Counted from the stretch's first letter, positions 44,527 through 53,993 are shown. The stretch: DNA of 64,000 nucleotides from Oscillatoria sp. CS-180 (GCF_028330965.1 NZ_JAQMUB010000081.1:62001-126000); one strand, 5' to 3'. Numbers and translations: made by a program. Notes: generated by a model from the letters alone, not told the origin.

Positions 44527-44832
44527 GTGCAGCAGAAAAATCTATATGCTCGACTGGAGCTACTCACTCCCGAGCTAGAGCAAACCCTGAAAAACCGCCG
44601 TTTTCGACCATTGAGGAAACGGGTTGATGTCAGACATCTTCTAGGTCAACTGGGTCAGGCACTCCTGAATTTTTTCGTAGGATCTCAAGAGCCAAGAATT
44701 ATTGCTAAACGCGATCGCAATGGCTATTTCTTGAACTACGAGGTGTACGACCCCGTGAGTCGAAGCCGCTATGTCTTTGACTCTGAACAAGAACTCAGGG
44801 TTTGGTTAGACCAGCGCTATTACATTCACTAA
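44527..44832 (+). CDS. Small conserved cyanobacterial protein, paralogue of the gene at 20161
   Basis: Start chosen at GTG 44527, with GGAGGA seven bases upstream; a TTG five codons earlier overlaps that site. The 101-residue product has a helical, basic N-terminal half (LYARLELLTPELEQTLKNRR) and a C-terminal half with QEPRIIAKRD, YEVYDPVSRSRYVF and SEQELRVWLDQRY, sharing the pattern of the 20161 protein. Function is unknown. It is divergent from the MocR gene and may be its target. Confidence 0.7.
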   Translation: MQQKNLYARLELLTPELEQTLKNRRFRPLRKRVDVRHLLGQLGQALLNFFVGSQEPRIIAKRDRNGYFLNYEVYDPVSRSRYVFDSEQELRVWLDQRYYIH

Positions 44833-44924
44833 GTTTGGAAGCAGCACAGTTTTGTGGATGCTGACAATAGTGGCTAGCAGATGCAGTGGCGACGTGACCT
44901 ATCACGTCGCCACATTAGCTGAGT

Positions 44925-45028
44925 GAAGGATCGCCGTCGCCCGTTTTGTTAGGGCAAGACGGCGAGCCATCTGGCTATTTGCTAAGCAGCTAGATGCTAT
45001 CCGGTGCACAAGCCTGGATGGCTAAAGC
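44925..45028 (-). repeat. Dispersed repeat family A, copy 4 (inverted)
   Basis: On the minus strand it reads TTTAGCCATCCAGGCTTGTG, CACCGGATAGCATCTAGCTG, CTTAGCAAATAGCCAGATGG and CTCGCCGTCTTGCCCTAA. It occupies the gap just upstream of folP. Confidence 0.75.
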
Positions 45029-45096
45029 TATATTTCTCTGCCTTGAGCCACAACCTATGGCAAGCTAGCCTTTAGTGTTTCCCTTTCAAACTTGCC

Positions 45097-45996
45097 ATGG
45101 TAATTGCATCACCATCGGACTGGAATTTGCGCGATCGCACGTTCAATTGGGGCGATCGCACCTATGTCATGGGAGTTCTAAACGTGACTCCCGACAGTTT
45201 CAGTGATGGGGGGCAATTCAACACACTAGAAACGGCGATCGTTCAAGCGCAGCACCTGATTACCGCAGGTGTCGATATGCTCGACATTGGAGGACAATCC
45301 ACCCGACCTGGAGCTAGACAGATTCCCATAGAGGAAGAACTGCGGCGGGTTGTGCCCGTCGTGGAAGCCATTCGCCATAGTCAGGACATAGGTCTTGCGC
45401 AGGCAGTCATTTCGGTGGATACAACCCAATCTGAAGTAGCTCGACTGGCAGTCAAAGCAGGAGCAGATTTGATCAATGACATTTCAGGAGGCACTTATGA
45501 CGCGGCCATGTTTGCAACCGTGGCTGATTTGGGTGTGCCCATCATCTTGATGCACATTCGGGGCACTCCTGACATGATGCAAAAGGACACGAATTACAGC
45601 GATTTAATCGGCGAAATTTATGATTTTCTGGAACGTCAGACCAAGACCGCACAGGCTGCCGGACTTAGGTCCAGTCAAATCGCTATTGATCCAGGGATTG
45701 GATTTGGCAAAAGCTATACACAAAATTTAGAGATTTTGCGGCAAGTCTCGACCTTTCGTCAGCTGAACTATCCCATCTTAATTGGCCCCTCTCGCAAGAG
45801 CTTTTTGGGCTGGCTGTTACAGCAACCCGATCCTCAAGAACGGGCGTGGGGAACGGCAGCGGCTTGTTGTGCGGCGATCGCAGGTGGAGCCGACATTTTA
45901 CGGGTGCACGATAGCAAAGAAATCATTGAAGTCTGCAAAGTGGCTGATGCTATTTGGCGTCAACGACTGCCTGACTATTGCCGCAATTCTGATTAG
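45097..45996 (+). CDS. folP: Dihydropteroate synthase
   Basis: The 299-residue TIM-barrel enzyme joins p-aminobenzoate to 6-hydroxymethyl-dihydropterin diphosphate in folate synthesis. Signatures are intact: MGVLNVTPDSFSDGGQF (about residue 25), DIGGQSTRPGA, INDISGG, DPGIGFGKSYTQNLEIL and GPSRKSFLG. The N-terminal 15 residues are extra to the barrel. Length is normal. No other folate gene is adjacent. Confidence 0.94.
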   Translation: MVIASPSDWNLRDRTFNWGDRTYVMGVLNVTPDSFSDGGQFNTLETAIVQAQHLITAGVDMLDIGGQSTRPGARQIPIEEELRRVVPVVEAIRHSQDIGLAQAVISVDTTQSEVARLAVKAGADLINDISGGTYDAAMFATVADLGVPIILMHIRGTPDMMQKDTNYSDLIGEIYDFLERQTKTAQAAGLRSSQIAIDPGIGFGKSYTQNLEILRQVSTFRQLNYPILIGPSRKSFLGWLLQQPDPQERAWGTAAACCAAIAGGADILRVHDSKEIIEVCKVADAIWRQRLPDYCRNSD

Positions 45997-46086
45997 AGAT
46001 TCCTGAAAATAGAAATACCTGGCCGTGGTGCATTACGCTGCGCTGATGACACCCTACCAGCGGTCAATTCTTTTCTGGAGATCCCC

Positions 46087-47187
46087 TTAGCGATATCGAA
46101 CGTCCCGAAAAACAAGTCGAGCATCAAAGCCCCGGCTCCTCAGTTCAAGCACTCGAACCTCAGCCGAATTCTGATTTTGGAAAGCTCCGGCATTGATAAA
46201 TCTTCCTTGACGAGCATCTTCCAGAAAAGCCTCAGGGTAGAGCTGTTGCACTTGAGCCAGCGTGTTCTCATCACCAAAGACTGCCGCTACAAAAGCGTCA
46301 TCCACTCGTCCAATTTCACCAACGCCTTCGGGCAAATCTGAACTCGGAATGTTGATCACCACTTCGCCAATGCCGGGTTCTTCAAAGAGACGCTGACCAT
46401 TGATGTTAAAGATCTCCAGCGTAGTACCACCAGTACCATCAATTCGAGAAATGTATTCAACAGATTGTCCATTACGAGTCCCGGAAGCGACATAGCTGAC
46501 AGTGTTTTCGTAAGGAGTGACCGCCGGAACCAGACTCGCGGGTTTGCCGTTGACTTCACTTTCAGCCGTGAACTTGTTATACACGTTCATGAATTTAAAG
46601 CCATCTCTTTCAAATACTCGAACAGCATAGCTGGCCGTGTTGAAGCTTAAGATTGTGTCCTGCCGGACCCGTTGCAACGTATTTTCAGGAACTGCAAAAA
46701 CTGAAACGCTTGTGGACGGTTGATTGACGATAACAACATCGGAGCCATCCTGAATCAGCAATCTGGCCGTTCCATCAGGCGTCACAAATGATGAGTAGCG
46801 GGCTTGACGACCACTGTAATCACCTGTGCTGACATAGGCGCCTTGTCCCCCCTGCACTGTGAATTCAGCAGGTTGAGCATTTAGGCGCAAAAGATCCTCA
46901 ACCTGGTCATATACATTCATGACCGTGCGTCCGTTCTGCAGAAATACACGGACAGAATAACCGCTTGTTCTATAGCTGAGGATCGTCCCATCAGCAGCAG
47001 CTTGAGCAATTAGCTCTGAATGGTTTGAACTGTTTGAGATACCAATTTCCCTCAGTTCAGGCTGCTCACTGGCGGCAAAAGCACCAGCTCCGATGACAGA
47101 ACTGGTTAAAAAGACAGATGACAGGGTGAGTCTAGAAGCAACCCTCCACACCAAAGTCGCCAAGAACTGCGTTTTTTTGCTCTTCAT
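46087..47187 (-). CDS. Exported protein with two repeated domains and a SPOR-like C-terminus
   Basis: The start is ATG 47187 (a TTG is two codons upstream). After a signal peptide (TLSSVFLTSSVIGAGAFA) come two similar units of about 100 residues: one starting GTILSYRTSGYSVRVFLQNG with VMNVYDQVEDLL, the other starting DTILSFNTASYAVRVFERDG with FMNVYNKFTAES. The C-terminal 75 residues (DARQGRFINAGAFQNQNSAE and VRVLELRSRGFDARLVF) fit the SPOR fold that binds denuded peptidoglycan. A periplasmic cell-wall role is inferred. The gene is convergent with folP. Confidence 0.7.
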   Translation of the reverse strand: MKSKKTQFLATLVWRVASRLTLSSVFLTSSVIGAGAFAASEQPELREIGISNSSNHSELIAQAAADGTILSYRTSGYSVRVFLQNGRTVMNVYDQVEDLLRLNAQPAEFTVQGGQGAYVSTGDYSGRQARYSSFVTPDGTARLLIQDGSDVVIVNQPSTSVSVFAVPENTLQRVRQDTILSFNTASYAVRVFERDGFKFMNVYNKFTAESEVNGKPASLVPAVTPYENTVSYVASGTRNGQSVEYISRIDGTGGTTLEIFNINGQRLFEEPGIGEVVINIPSSDLPEGVGEIGRVDDAFVAAVFGDENTLAQVQQLYPEAFLEDARQGRFINAGAFQNQNSAEVRVLELRSRGFDARLVFRDVRYR

Positions 47188-47452
47188 CTTCAACTGCCTA
47201 CTGAACTAGCGAAAATTCTGAACAGCTAAACACGGACAGTGACTACCGCTACTCAGAAAACTTACCTACCTGACCGTAATTTTAGGGCAGTTTTTCAAAA
47301 CAGAGCGATTTTTCTGGAATTTCACTGATTCTGAAACCCTATGGTGAGCAAGCTTGACTAAATTCATTGCGAGTCAAAACCAACCAATTTTGACCGATCG
47401 CACCCTCGCCAACTCGATCTATCGTCTCAAAAGTCACAACAGAGCTAGAGAC

Positions 47453-48166
47453 CTAAAGCACGACCTCCCGAGAACGCTTGACCTCGTAATATCGGCTAGC
47501 TAAGAAGCCAACACTGTAGACGATGGCTGCATCAGAAGTAATACCGATCGCAGTCCCTATACCAGGAAGCACTTCTAAGAAGCTGAGACCTGATTTCAGC
47601 GTTCCAGAACTGCCTGTGAAAACAGCCCAGATCGCCAAAACCTCTCCTCGGCGTTCAGGAGTGCTAATTGAAAAACCATGGATGGCGGCGATTTTATAAA
47701 TCATTTCTGCTTGCAAAGCGGCGATCGCACCGATGTCCAGCGCAAATAGAAAAACGGCCATTGGGGGGACCAAGTTTGTTAGCAAACCGACTTGGGCAGC
47801 TTGAAACGCTGTTTCTGCCATAACTCGCTGTATGAGTTGGGTGTCAGTCTCTAAAGGATATTTCTCGCGGAGTTCAACAACAGACTTCTCAACTTTCTCC
47901 GCATTCACTTGACCTAGAGCCGCCAGCAGCCAACTGACTCCCGGAATTGCAGTCGCGAACTTGATGAAGGGGATGTCTGCAATGGGAGCCACGGTGTGTC
48001 CGATCAACCGAGTAGCTTGCTCAATCATCGGATAAACCAAATTGATGAATGCATCTCCGGCAACATTTGCGCTGCTTTGCAAAGTCTCAGCGATCGCCTG
48101 CATCATACGAGCCGCGTCGTTCACAGTGGAGCTTGAATCATTGGATGAGGGCGGTTTGGCAGTCAT
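47453..48166 (-). CDS. EcsC-like hydrophobic protein
   Basis: The 237-residue protein is rich in hydrophobic helices and starts with a polar serine-rich segment. Segments VEKSVVELREKYPLETDTQL and ALDIGAIAALQAEMIYKIAA, then the glycine-rich GLSFLEVLPGIGTAIGITSD, resemble the EcsC family of membrane-associated proteins. That family's role is unclear. Family membership is tentative; it could be an unnamed relative. Confidence 0.5.
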   Translation of the reverse strand: MTAKPPSSNDSSSTVNDAARMMQAIAETLQSSANVAGDAFINLVYPMIEQATRLIGHTVAPIADIPFIKFATAIPGVSWLLAALGQVNAEKVEKSVVELREKYPLETDTQLIQRVMAETAFQAAQVGLLTNLVPPMAVFLFALDIGAIAALQAEMIYKIAAIHGFSISTPERRGEVLAIWAVFTGSSGTLKSGLSFLEVLPGIGTAIGITSDAAIVYSVGFLASRYYEVKRSREVVL

Positions 48167-48259
48167 GAATCAATGAAATTAAATTTTGCTACAGCAAATT
48201 ACACTGTCAGTCTAGAACTTCACCAGAGATAATTCGTCTGGCGACAGACATAAGTTCGA

Positions 48260-48294
48260 CCTTGACACGTCCACCCTTGCAGGGTGTGTCAAGG
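48260..48294 (-). terminator. Stem-loop after the Ycf46-like gene
   Basis: CCTTGACAC (48260-48268) pairs with GTGTCAAGG (48286-48294), and the interior CACCCT/AGGGTG can extend the stem. It lies 54 bases past the stop of the minus-strand ATPase gene, ending the large block from rpmH. Confidence 0.6.
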
Positions 48295-48348
48295 TTCAAG
48301 TTCCCGACTGGAGACAACGCCATGGGACTGGAAATATAAACAGCTGCT

Positions 48349-49848
48349 TTATCGGAGGCGATCGCCAAGGGAAGTGCGGGAGGCTAGCCGCGCTTTGCCG
48401 GAGGCGGCCCAAGTTTGCAAAGCCTCTACCTGTTCTTGGGCAGTACGGGCAAGGGGGACGATTTGACTAGCCGCTTCAAGAATATCGTCTGTCGTAAAAT
48501 CACGATCCTGACTAAAGCCAATATGCATGGCCTCAACGATGGCTTGCTCAATTTCAGCGCCTGAAAAGCTAGGCGTTTCGTAAGCTAAACGCTCAATATC
48601 GTAGCTCTGAAGATTGTGAGCGCGAAGTCGATTGAGGTGAACTTCGTAAATTGACTTACGTTCATCTTGGGACGGTAAACCAACAAAGAAAAGCTCATCA
48701 AAGCGCCCGCGTCGCAAAAGTTCCGGCGGTAACGATTGAATGTTGTTCGCAGTTGCCACAACGAAGACAGGAGAAGTCTTCTCTGCCATCCAGGTGATAA
48801 AAGTCCCGAAAACACGACTGCTGGTTCCCGAGTCACCTCGTCCATCAACTCCAGCAAAAGCTTTATCAATTTCATCAATCCAGAGGATACAGGGAGCTAG
48901 TGCTTCTGCAATTTGGATCATCTGTCGAGTCCGCGATTCGGATTCGCCGATCAATCCGGCAAATAATCGTCCTACGTCTAACCGCAACAAAGGCAGATGC
49001 CAATGATGGGCGATCGCCTTGGCTGTAAGAGACTTTCCAGTGCCTTGGATGCCGACTAATAAAAGTCCGCGAGGATGAGGCAACCCATATGATCGAGCCT
49101 TTTCTGAAAACGCATTACCTCGGCGCAAGAGCCAATCTTTGAGATTATCCAGCCCACCGATATCCGAGATTTGCTCTTTGGCCGGGTAGAAATCTAGAAT
49201 TTGAGTTTGTCGAATGGTTTGCCGTTTCTCTTCCAAAACCAAGTCGATGTCGTCAGGCTGAAACGTGCCTTTGGCAGCGATTCCCCGCGCTAACACTCGA
49301 CGAATTCGCTCTATGGATAACCCCTGACAGGACTGGACCAAAGTATCCAAGTCTTTGGGAGACAAGTACACATTCAAGCTGCTCAACAGACGAGACACTT
49401 CTGCTTTGATTTCATCAACGCCAGGTAAGGCAAACTCAACAATCGTGACGGTTTCGGCTAAATCGTCAGGAACGTCTATCTGGGGCGCTACTAATAGAAT
49501 ATTTTTTGGTTGAGATTTAAGCCGACGGGCCAAGTTTCTCAATTTGCGAGAGATCGCCACATCGTCTAAGAAACGGTGATAGTCTCTCAGGATGAATAGC
49601 GCCGCAACAGACTGCGGCAACTTTTCGATATGTTCCAGGGCCTGCAAAGGATTTCGCCGGGCAATCCCCTGGTCGTTAGGATTTCCTTGGTATCCATCGA
49701 CAAAATCCCAAATGTAGAGACTGCGATTCCCCAGCTCTTGAACAGTCGCTGCAATAACCTGCTCAACCCGTTCCTCTTCTAAAGTTGAAACGTAGATAAC
49801 GGGATACCTGGCTCGTAGTAGCAGTAGCAGTTCGTCCTTAAAGCTCAT
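48349..49848 (-). CDS. Ycf46-like AAA+ ATPase
   Basis: The 499-residue protein has an N-terminal domain of Ycf46 type (LLLLRARYPVIYVSTLEEER and YIWDFVDGYQGNP) and a C-terminal AAA+ module: Walker A in LLVGIQGTGKSLTAKAIA (about residue 265), Walker B in CILWIDEIDKAF, and the arginine-finger segment LPPELLRRGRFDELFFVGLP. Ycf46 is linked to inorganic carbon use in Synechocystis and is encoded in red algal plastids. It is 55 bases from the yceD gene and probably belongs to the same transcript. Confidence 0.85.
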   Translation of the reverse strand: MSFKDELLLLLRARYPVIYVSTLEEERVEQVIAATVQELGNRSLYIWDFVDGYQGNPNDQGIARRNPLQALEHIEKLPQSVAALFILRDYHRFLDDVAISRKLRNLARRLKSQPKNILLVAPQIDVPDDLAETVTIVEFALPGVDEIKAEVSRLLSSLNVYLSPKDLDTLVQSCQGLSIERIRRVLARGIAAKGTFQPDDIDLVLEEKRQTIRQTQILDFYPAKEQISDIGGLDNLKDWLLRRGNAFSEKARSYGLPHPRGLLLVGIQGTGKSLTAKAIAHHWHLPLLRLDVGRLFAGLIGESESRTRQMIQIAEALAPCILWIDEIDKAFAGVDGRGDSGTSSRVFGTFITWMAEKTSPVFVVATANNIQSLPPELLRRGRFDELFFVGLPSQDERKSIYEVHLNRLRAHNLQSYDIERLAYETPSFSGAEIEQAIVEAMHIGFSQDRDFTTDDILEAASQIVPLARTAQEQVEALQTWAASGKARLASRTSLGDRLR

Positions 49849-49903
49849 TATCTTTTTGTTGAAACGAGTTTAGAACTAAGCTACCACCTCACGTAGAAGG
49901 TCG

Positions 49904-50434
49904 TTAATTTCGGTGGGATTCATCTTTGGCGAGCTGTTGCTTCAGAACCTCTAAAGCCGACCAGCGATCGTCCACTTTAGGTGGACTGCTATTAGCGGCT
50001 TTGCTCTCAACGATGAGTCCTGGACAACTGGCATTACAAATTTGTCGCTGCGGCAGCTCCAGACAGACTTGCTCATAGATCCAGGTTTCGGGATCAAAAT
50101 AGCCATAGGGCGATAAGCTCTCAACCAGCTCTTCAGGATTGACCTCTTGCTCTAGAGGAATATCCTGTTGGGAAGCCACAGACTCATCTAACCAAATAAT
50201 TTCCTTGGCATCAAAAGCGACCCGGTGATTGTACTGACACAGACAGCGATCGCAGGTCAGCGTCACGATTGTCTGTGCAGATCCCTGAACATCCAAAAAG
50301 GTCGTACCATGCCGTACAGAAACTTCGGCTCGGACGGGTGTTAGCGTTGCTAGATTTCGAAAAGTAGTCTCAAAGATGAGGGATCGGGTCCGGTCAACAG
50401 CGTTCAGCAGGTGTGGAATATAAATGGCCTGCAT
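49904..50434 (-). CDS. yceD: YceD-family (DUF177) protein
   Basis: The 176-residue protein contains VTLTCDRCLCQYNHRVAFDA (C-x-x-C, about residue 80) and QRQICNASCPGL near residue 140, the four-cysteine set typical of DUF177/YceD. LDESVASQQDIPLE precedes the conserved acidic stretch. The family is tied to 23S rRNA maturation and, in plants, to RNA accumulation. Here it sits with the rpmH-rnpA-yidC block. Confidence 0.85.
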   Translation of the reverse strand: MQAIYIPHLLNAVDRTRSLIFETTFRNLATLTPVRAEVSVRHGTTFLDVQGSAQTIVTLTCDRCLCQYNHRVAFDAKEIIWLDESVASQQDIPLEQEVNPEELVESLSPYGYFDPETWIYEQVCLELPQRQICNASCPGLIVESKAANSSPPKVDDRWSALEVLKQQLAKDESHRN

Positions 50435-50489
50435 ATGATCACTCCCCTGTCGCGTGTTATTGCTGATTGCAGCTCGAACCCTGAATAGC

Positions 50490-50975
50490 CTACTGTAGCT
50501 GTCGAACCACCAGTCTACGATCAGGCTCTCGTCCTCGGCTGAAGGTCTCTAAGCCATCGTGAGACTTAAGGTAATGATGCACCTGCCGCCGCTCTGCCGA
50601 GGATAGGGCGACCATTTCAAATTCTTCACCCGTTTCCTTCGCTGTCTCAGCCGCTTCGGCGGCTAAAGCAATCAGCTCAGCCTTACGCTTAGCCCGATGG
50701 CCTGCCAATTCAATGGTGTAGGGCTGCTGCTCTTCCGGCGATCGCCCCAGGTTCAAGACTGTGTTAGCTAAGTACTGAACGGCATCTAGAGAATGCCCCT
50801 TTTCGCCAATCAGTGACTCCACTTGCTCAGGAGGTATCTCGGAGTCGTCGATGGTAAGCCAGCAGCTTGCACCAAACTCATCCTCCACCATGGAGGCGCT
50901 AACAGAGGTTTCAACACCTTGACACTTCAGCAGAGATAATAGCCACTCGATACCGGTCTGTTCAGAATTTTCCAT
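50490..50975 (-). CDS. khpB: KH-R3H RNA-binding protein KhpB/Jag-like
   Basis: The 161-residue protein has a KH domain (residues about 10-85; IGEKGHSLDAVQYLANTVLN matches the KH GxxG region as E-K-G-H) and an R3H domain (about 90-160; LSSAERRQVHHYLKSHDGLE). It lacks the extra N-terminal Jag_N domain of Bacillus. It begins six bases after the end of yidC. KhpB proteins affect cell division and RNA stability. Confidence 0.85.
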   Translation of the reverse strand: MENSEQTGIEWLLSLLKCQGVETSVSASMVEDEFGASCWLTIDDSEIPPEQVESLIGEKGHSLDAVQYLANTVLNLGRSPEEQQPYTIELAGHRAKRKAELIALAAEAAETAKETGEEFEMVALSSAERRQVHHYLKSHDGLETFSRGREPDRRLVVRQLQ

Positions 50976-50981
50976 AGCCGC

Positions 50982-52142
50982 TTACGTTGCCTTCTTTTTC
51001 TTCTTTGAACGACTAGGTTCAAAGGGTAGAGTCTGGCGATTATCATCACTGCCTGCTGCTGCCGCCTCAGCATCCACAATCTTCTGTAGATTCTCAGGCA
51101 GAGGCTCCTTGGACAGGATAAAACTCTGCAGAGTCTGAAAGATGTTGGCAATCACCATATACATTAGCACTCCGGCAGGCAACGGGAAAAACAGAAACAT
51201 ACCAGAGAAGATAATGGGTGTGAACTTATTAATGGCTGCCTGCTGCGGATTGTCGCTATTCGCCGACCCACCTTGACCAGAAAGCAACTGGTTTACGTAA
51301 AGACTCACCCCAAAAGTCAGCACCATCAGCAAGATATCCCAGTGGATCTCGCCATTATCTCCCATCACGCCAACCCTACCGAGCGCTTCGATGAAGAGAA
51401 ATCCTTTATTAGAGGCTAAGCCTGGGACCTTAACTTGCAGAGTGACATCGCCTGGTGCGATCGCTTCAATGTTGCCATTTTCGTCAATGTTGACAAGCTC
51501 TTTACCCTTAGTGACCTCAACATAAGGCTCCAATGGAAGAGCTTCGTCATATTCATTAACAATTTGGTTCAGCGTCTCACCATTCTCCGTCTGCAAGCGG
51601 AAGTCGGTCTTTTCCCCAACAGCTAACCGATTCCCCCCAGGAACCACAACAGACATAGGAAAGTGCACACCGTCTGTCACATAAATGCTCTTGGGAGATG
51701 TCGAGAACGCCTGAGGCTGAATTTGTTCGATCTTTTCAGTAGGAAGAACCTGCAAATTGACCGGATAAGCCACATCTGCAAATGGCGATCCCCGTAAGGT
51801 CGCAAACAAGGCAAACAGAATAGGCATCTGCAAGAGCACTGGGAAACAGCCGGCCAAAGGATTACCAAACTCTTTGTAGACCTTGCTCATTTCCTCCTGA
51901 AGCTTAGACGGCTCGTCTTTATAGCGCTCCTGGATCTCTTTAACACGCTTCTGCATCGCAGGCTGAGCCACTTTCATGCGACGCATGTTACGGATCGAGC
52001 CAGCATTTAGAGGATAGAGCGCGAATCGAATGACCAACGTTAATGCCACGATCGCCAGACCGTAACTGGGCACAACCCCGTAGAAAAAATCCAGGATTGG
52101 CAACATTATGTTGTTTGAAAGAAAACCGATACCAAAATCCAT
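50982..52142 (-). CDS. yidC: YidC/Oxa1/Alb3 membrane protein insertase
   Basis: The 386-residue protein has the insertase core helices: [20 protein letters not shown] (first, with conserved Arg), [20 protein letters not shown], and later QLLSGQGG with [20 protein letters not shown]. Between them lies a lumenal loop of about 150 residues (residues about 110-260), a feature of cyanobacterial YidC. The C-terminus ends in a basic tail (RSKKKKKAT). It inserts proteins into plasma and thylakoid membranes. The rpmH-rnpA-PH-yidC-khpB order is conserved. Confidence 0.93.
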   Translation of the reverse strand: MDFGIGFLSNNIMLPILDFFYGVVPSYGLAIVALTLVIRFALYPLNAGSIRNMRRMKVAQPAMQKRVKEIQERYKDEPSKLQEEMSKVYKEFGNPLAGCFPVLLQMPILFALFATLRGSPFADVAYPVNLQVLPTEKIEQIQPQAFSTSPKSIYVTDGVHFPMSVVVPGGNRLAVGEKTDFRLQTENGETLNQIVNEYDEALPLEPYVEVTKGKELVNIDENGNIEAIAPGDVTLQVKVPGLASNKGFLFIEALGRVGVMGDNGEIHWDILLMVLTFGVSLYVNQLLSGQGGSANSDNPQQAAINKFTPIIFSGMFLFFPLPAGVLMYMVIANIFQTLQSFILSKEPLPENLQKIVDAEAAAAGSDDNRQTLPFEPSRSKKKKKAT

Positions 52143-52313
52143 TCGCGCTTTACCTCGATGGGCTTGCAGTAACTATCTGTTCAGGATTCGAATCCATCTT
52201 TAATAAGCGTAGCGCTCTACGGAGCATCTTCGAAACCCCATACGCACCTTAGCACCCAGCCAACGCCCGCTTAGACGGGCTGACTTACGGATACCTACCG
52301 AGTCGAGGTGAGG

Positions 52314-52706
52314 TTAACTCCCTACGGCACCACTAACAGCTTTTGCCTTAGAAGATAGCTTTTCACTGATGTAATCATAGACATCCCTAAAGTTAGGGAC
52401 GGCTCGTAACTCCAGCTTGCTGCCATCCTTTAGCGTTACGACCATATCTCCCCAAAGCCCCAAGCCACGAGGTACGGTCACAACCTTACTAATTTCCGAG
52501 TAGATAATATCCGAACGAGTGCGTCCCATCCAGCCTCCTGTGATGGAAATGCGGCGACTCGTGATTCGGTAGCGCAACCACAGGGCACGGACGATCGCCC
52601 CTACGGTGAGGGGAATACAAACCAACGTAAAGGCTAACAGCACGTTGATGATGAGATCACCAACGTGGGGTCCACCTTCGTAATAAACCTCCTCTTTAAT
52701 GCCCAT
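52314..52706 (-). CDS. PH-domain membrane protein (bPH2-like)
   Basis: Start at ATG 52706 (MGIKEEVYYEGGPHVGDLII); a start four codons upstream is possible. The 130-residue protein has two closely spaced helices (about 15-40), then a bacterial PH-like domain with YRITSRRISITGGWMGRTRS and LGLWGDMVVTLKDGSKLELR. Its start overlaps rnpA by 11 bases. Its place between rnpA and yidC is conserved in cyanobacteria. Confidence 0.8.
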   Translation of the reverse strand: MGIKEEVYYEGGPHVGDLIINVLLAFTLVCIPLTVGAIVRALWLRYRITSRRISITGGWMGRTRSDIIYSEISKVVTVPRGLGLWGDMVVTLKDGSKLELRAVPNFRDVYDYISEKLSSKAKAVSGAVGS

Positions 52707-53058
52707 CGAATACCTCAAGCTCTAAAAATAACTTTTCTAATTCTTGCAGAAATTGCCAGTAGTCGCACTGAACAGAGGAGGTTCTCAGTACAACCACTAT
52801 CCATAACCCGGCCCTGAAATTCGGAAGGAGTTCTTGTAAAGCAGCTCTAACCTGCCGCTTCAGCCGATTACGCACAACTGCACGCTTGCTAACCTTCTGG
52901 CTAATCGTGATGCCAAAACGGGAGCAGCCGTCAGCTGACTGCTCCGAGACTCTCAATGCTTTAACGACTAAGCAACATCCTGAAGCTTGCCGACCCTTCT
53001 GATACACCTTAGAAAACTCTCTAGAGCGTGTCAGACGGTAGCGCTTAGGTAATGCCAC
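52696..53058 (-). CDS. rnpA: Ribonuclease P protein component
   Basis: The 120-residue basic protein starts MALPKRYRLTRSREFSKVYQ and has the signature RAVVRNRLKRQVRAAL (RNR motif, about residue 62). It binds RNase P RNA to mature the 5' ends of tRNA. Length is normal. It is 127 bases after rpmH and overlaps the PH gene. Confidence 0.93.
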   Translation of the reverse strand: MALPKRYRLTRSREFSKVYQKGRQASGCCLVVKALRVSEQSADGCSRFGITISQKVSKRAVVRNRLKRQVRAALQELLPNFRAGLWIVVVLRTSSVQCDYWQFLQELEKLFLELEVFDGH

Positions 53059-53185
53059 TTACTTTCTATCCATTTATCGCTGGCATACGCAGCTACGGCT
53101 AAGCTGTCGAACGATGGCGGCGCGTAATACACGCCCTTCAAAGACAGGCCGTACAGGTGTGAGCAAGCTGCAAAAGCACCTCAGA

Positions 53186-53323
53186 CTACACGGCCAAGCG
53201 AGTACGCCCTCTTTTGCGGCGCGCACGAATAACGCGACGACCTGTCGCAGTTCTCATACGAGCGCGGAATCCAGAAGTTCTTTTTTGCTTGCGATTCGTA
53301 CCGCCTAAAGTTCGCTTTGTCAT
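53186..53323 (-). CDS. rpmH: 50S ribosomal protein L34
   Basis: A 45-codon minus-strand frame with ATG at 53323 and TAG at 53186 encodes [20 protein letters not shown], then [20 protein letters not shown] and RTRLAV, unmistakably L34. It is too short for many gene finders. It heads the conserved rpmH-rnpA-PH-yidC-khpB block. Confidence 0.96.
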   Translation of the reverse strand: MTKRTLGGTNRKQKRTSGFRARMRTATGRRVIRARRKRGRTRLAV

Positions 53324-53441
53324 GATTGCTCAGTTCCCTTCAACATGTGCGCAACAGCAAGTCCGCACCAAATTTAAAGACGCAGTTTTTAATAGTAACA
53401 CCAAATGAGAAAGGGTTGCCGAGACCTAACCGTCACAGCGT

Positions 53442-53993
53442 CTACTCAGCGGCAACTTCTAAAGGCCATACACCCACGAATTCTCGTAAAGGCCCGCCTT
53501 GATATAAGGCATCAAGGGTGAAGAAGTAGTTCCCGTAACGATTGGGGTTACGAACGTCGTGTAGCACGACGATGAAACTTGTATTTGCTGGAATTGGCTC
53601 ACTAGGGTAAATCTCGAAGACATTAGCTTCGGGATCAACAATAATCTCGTCGGCCTCAATGGTCGCGCCACCTCGACCAGTTCCTTCACGAAGTTCAATG
53701 CGAGCTGATGTGAAGTAGCCGCCTTGTTCTTCAAATTTTTCAGGGTAGCTAATTTGCAGCTCCAGAATGTCTTGCGGAATCTTACCGCCGGCCACTCGCA
53801 GGTAGTAGCGGGCATCGTTGCTGCGCCGCTCGTTGTTATCGATGTAGTAGCCCAGACGAAACTCAGAATCTACGCCCCCAAAGATCGTTAGCCCTTCTGT
53901 TGTCTGAGCGATCGCAGTACTGCCAGCGATCGCCAGCCCCGAAGCAGCCAGGACGCCTAACAAGCTTCGATGTAACCACTGCTTTAGTTTCAT
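53442..53993 (-). CDS. DUF2808 exported protein
   Basis: Start at ATG 53993, with GAGAGG six bases upstream. The 183-residue product begins with a signal peptide (LLGVLAASGLAIAGSTAIAQ). The mature part includes YYLRVAGGKIPQDILELQIS, SYPEKFEE and VEIYPSEPIPA-like segments (FEIYPSEPIPANTSFIVVLH, then NPNRYGNYFFTLDA), which is the DUF2808 pattern common in cyanobacterial periplasmic proteins. Function unknown. It precedes rpmH on the same strand but has its own promoter region upstream. Confidence 0.8.
   Translation of the reverse strand: MKLKQWLHRSLLGVLAASGLAIAGSTAIAQTTEGLTIFGGVDSEFRLGYYIDNNERRSNDARYYLRVAGGKIPQDILELQISYPEKFEEQGGYFTSARIELREGTGRGGATIEADEIIVDPEANVFEIYPSEPIPANTSFIVVLHDVRNPNRYGNYFFTLDALYQGGPLREFVGVWPLEVAAE

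Noticed and set aside
52184-52195. Possible tRNA T-loop (GGATTCGAATCC)
   Set aside because: No acceptor or anticodon stems can be formed around it, so it is only a palindrome.
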